The notes under the pieces are model-generated. The model was not told the origin of the DNA, searched no databases, and worked only from the letters and a program-made list of their open reading frames with translations. From Legionella anisa (GTDB lineage: Bacteria; Pseudomonadota; Gammaproteobacteria; Legionellales; Legionellaceae), in the NCBI RefSeq assembly GCF_001467525.1, contig NZ_LNXS01000019.1:409813-473812 (forward strand): a DNA stretch of 64,000 nt. The letters are read 5' to 3'. Each line of letters opens with the position of its first letter. Within the stretch, counting starts at the first letter, position 1. Positions 62,569 to 64,000 of the stretch are shown piece by piece. Position numbers and translations under genes: made by a program.

Positions 62569-63494
62569 TTGCAGATTTTCATTTTTTAAGACCTTGGTGG
62601 CTTTTAATGATTTTTCCTTTATTAGGATTAGCTGTAGCTTTTTGGCGTCAAAAACCTAAATTGCATGCATGGACAGAAGTTTGTGATCCACATTTACTCA
62701 GCCATCTCATGCAAAAAAAGGGACAAGGACAACGTATGGGCTCGATGCTCTGTTTGTTTTTAAGCATTCTGTTTATGATTTTGAGCATTGCCGGCCCTGT
62801 TTGGTATAAGCTGCCTGTAGCCACCTATAAACCAATACAACCCCGAGTTTTAGTTTTGGATATGTCGGACAATATGATGGCTAATGATTTATCACCTAAT
62901 CGTTTAAGTCGCGCTAAATTTAAGTTGCATGATTTATTTGCTCACAAAGAGGTCGGTCAGTTTGGTCTTGTGGTCTTTACCAGCGAACCTTTTGTTGTCT
63001 CTCCTCTTACCGATGATGGACATACTATTTCTTCCCTACTTTCTTCACTAACTCCAGATATCATGCCGGTAACTGGACAAAATCTTGATAGTGCCTTGAA
63101 TGAAGCCAGTAACTTAATCAAACAAGCAGGTTTTAAGCAGGGACAAATTTTGGTATTAACCGCAGACTCACCTTCCGATGCATCAATCGCCCTGGCAAAA
63201 AAATTAGCTGAATCAGGCATTTACTCCTCCATTATGCCAGTCAAAGCAGATAAGAATCTAAATCCGCTATTTAATCGTTTTGCTGATGCAGGTGGAGGGC
63301 TATTGATAAAATACACTTCTGATTCACAGGACATCGATCAATGGCTCAGTTCCAGTAACAACAATGAATTTGCTCTAAGTGAAGATGAAGACATTCCACT
63401 TTGGCGAGATGAAGGACGCTGGTTTTTAATTCCTGCGTTGCTGTTACTTTTGCCCGTATTTCGACGGGGTTGGATACAGAGGGTAGTTGTATGA
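62565..63494 (+). CDS. BatB-like VWA domain membrane protein with altered MIDAS
   Basis: The product has 309 aa, coupled to batA by ATGA. Helices lie at 12-28, 60-78 and 285-300. The VWA core has D99-M-S101-D-N103 where DxSxS is expected, and LTADSPSD where TDG is expected, so metal binding may be weak or absent. NRLSRAKFKLHDLF is a typical BatB segment. It would pair with BatA in the membrane. Confidence 0.9.
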   Translation: MIADFHFLRPWWLLMIFPLLGLAVAFWRQKPKLHAWTEVCDPHLLSHLMQKKGQGQRMGSMLCLFLSILFMILSIAGPVWYKLPVATYKPIQPRVLVLDMSDNMMANDLSPNRLSRAKFKLHDLFAHKEVGQFGLVVFTSEPFVVSPLTDDGHTISSLLSSLTPDIMPVTGQNLDSALNEASNLIKQAGFKQGQILVLTADSPSDASIALAKKLAESGIYSSIMPVKADKNLNPLFNRFADAGGGLLIKYTSDSQDIDQWLSSSNNNEFALSEDEDIPLWRDEGRWFLIPALLLLLPVFRRGWIQRVVV

Positions 63495-64000
63495 TGCGTT
63501 GCCTTATTCTTTTCTTCTTCTCGTTTTTATCCTTTGCTACTCATGCCTTTAGTTGGCAAGACTTGTGGTCCACGCCGGATCAACAAGGACGAGACTTAAT
63601 GACAAAAAATCAATTTAAACAAGCCAAGGAAACATTTACACGCAGTGATTGGGCTGCTGCCGCTGCCTATCGCGCAGGCGATTACCAAAAAGCAGCTGAG
63701 TTGTACCAGGATTTAAAAAATGAACAAGGCTATTATAACCAAGGAAATTCCTTAGCTCATATGGGGCAATATGAAGAAGCAATTAAAGCTTATGATAAAG
63801 CATTAGCAATCAATTCTACAAATCAGGATGCTCTTTATAATCGCAAGTTAGTTGAAGAACTTTTGAAGAAAGATAAAGAAAAAAATCAGAACAAAGATCA
63901 GCAAAACAAAGATCAGCAAAACAAAGATCAACAAAACAAAGATCAACAAAACAAAGATCAACAAAACAAAGATCAACAAAACAAAGATCAACAAAACAAA
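63491..64000 (+). CDS. BatC-like TPR protein with KDQQN repeats (3' end outside window)
   Basis: The frame opens at ATG 63491 (or 63494), overlapping the batB stop, and runs off the window after 170 codons. A signal peptide (ILFFFSFLSFATHA) leads to one or two TPRs (RAGDYQKAAELYQDLKNEQGYYNQGNSLAHMG; EEAIKAYDKALAINSTNQDALYN). A coiled, charged stretch then turns into repeats of KDQQN, encoded by 15-bp units. It is the periplasmic partner of BatA/BatB. The frame has no stop in the window. Confidence 0.88.
   Translation, partial: MMRCLILFFFSFLSFATHAFSWQDLWSTPDQQGRDLMTKNQFKQAKETFTRSDWAAAAAYRAGDYQKAAELYQDLKNEQGYYNQGNSLAHMGQYEEAIKAYDKALAINSTNQDALYNRKLVEELLKKDKEKNQNKDQQNKDQQNKDQQNKDQQNKDQQNKDQQNKDQQNK
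63890..64000 (+). repeat. 15-bp tandem repeat array
   Basis: AACAAAGATCARCAA is repeated at least 7.4 times up to the window edge, the first two copies with G and the others with A at the variable base. It encodes NKDQQ units. The number is not known because the array leaves the window. Identity of the later copies suggests active slippage. Confidence 0.95.

Noticed and set aside
63890..64000. CRISPR-like array
   Set aside because: The 15-bp units are directly adjacent without spacers and keep an open reading frame (KDQQN), so this is a coding tandem repeat.
1..64000. Insertion sequences, prophage, integrative element or tRNA-linked island
   Set aside because: No transposase, integrase, phage structural gene or tRNA gene could be seen on either strand; the foreign-looking content is limited to short palindromes and lineage-specific single genes.

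Overview
The window looks like chromosomal DNA of a Legionella species, probably not L. pneumophila itself. It is AT-rich and dense with genes. It combines gammaproteobacterial housekeeping genes with Legionella hallmarks: a PlaC-type secreted GDSL lipase/acyltransferase, a T2 ribonuclease resembling SrnA, an Lpg1974-type outer-membrane protein, an ankyrin-repeat protein, and several large lineage-specific proteins with polar tails like those of Dot/Icm substrates. I see no rRNA, tRNA, CRISPR array, IS transposase or prophage. The species assignment is inference.

Layout. 1-2.0 kb: the end of a methyltransferase and a membrane sulfatase-fold enzyme. 2.1-12.2 kb: mostly minus strand, with a ClC channel, an operon of thioesterase, unknown protein and riboflavin synthase, then tex, glmS and plaC. 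12.4-16.7 kb: plus strand trhO, smpB, bcp, phoH and guaC. 16.8-24.6 kb: an unknown KP-rich protein, an alpha/beta hydrolase, a GIN-domain lipoprotein, the T2 RNase, a 706-aa membrane/coiled-coil protein and manC. 24.8-34.4 kb: queC, an Ala-rich membrane protein, metG-rnfB-nth, a 579-aa unknown, an SLC13/ArsB permease and a duplicated VUT-like transporter. 34.6-43 kb: glmU, an unknown, asparaginase, rppH, a frameshifted ptsP, lgt and thyA. 43.3-50.2 kb: an unknown with a duplicated domain, a thioesterase, the overlapping midA / PTPS-like / priA operon, and a divergent pteridine reductase-like SDR. 50.4-58.6 kb: the ankyrin protein, outer-membrane protein, Wzy_C ligase, a Dus enzyme and a small helical protein. 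58.8 kb to the end: a MoxR-DUF58-DUF4381-BatA-BatB-BatC operon cut by the window edge.

Two families of short palindromic repeats occupy many intergenic gaps. One (REP-like, arms GTAGCCTGGGTGMAGCG / GGCTAC) has about 14 complete or decayed copies. The second is MITE-like, with nested inverted repeats. One REP copy sits at the end of moxR between 15-bp direct repeats, and each repeat can encode the same C-terminus and stop.

The points most worth following up are: the moxR-end insertion footprint; the internally duplicated VUT-like transporter; the PTPS homologue that lacks the usual catalytic cysteine, inside an operon and next to a pterin reductase-like gene; the one-base frameshift in ptsP; an orphan RnfB between metG and nth; and a promoter-proximal palindrome shared by two lineage-specific genes.
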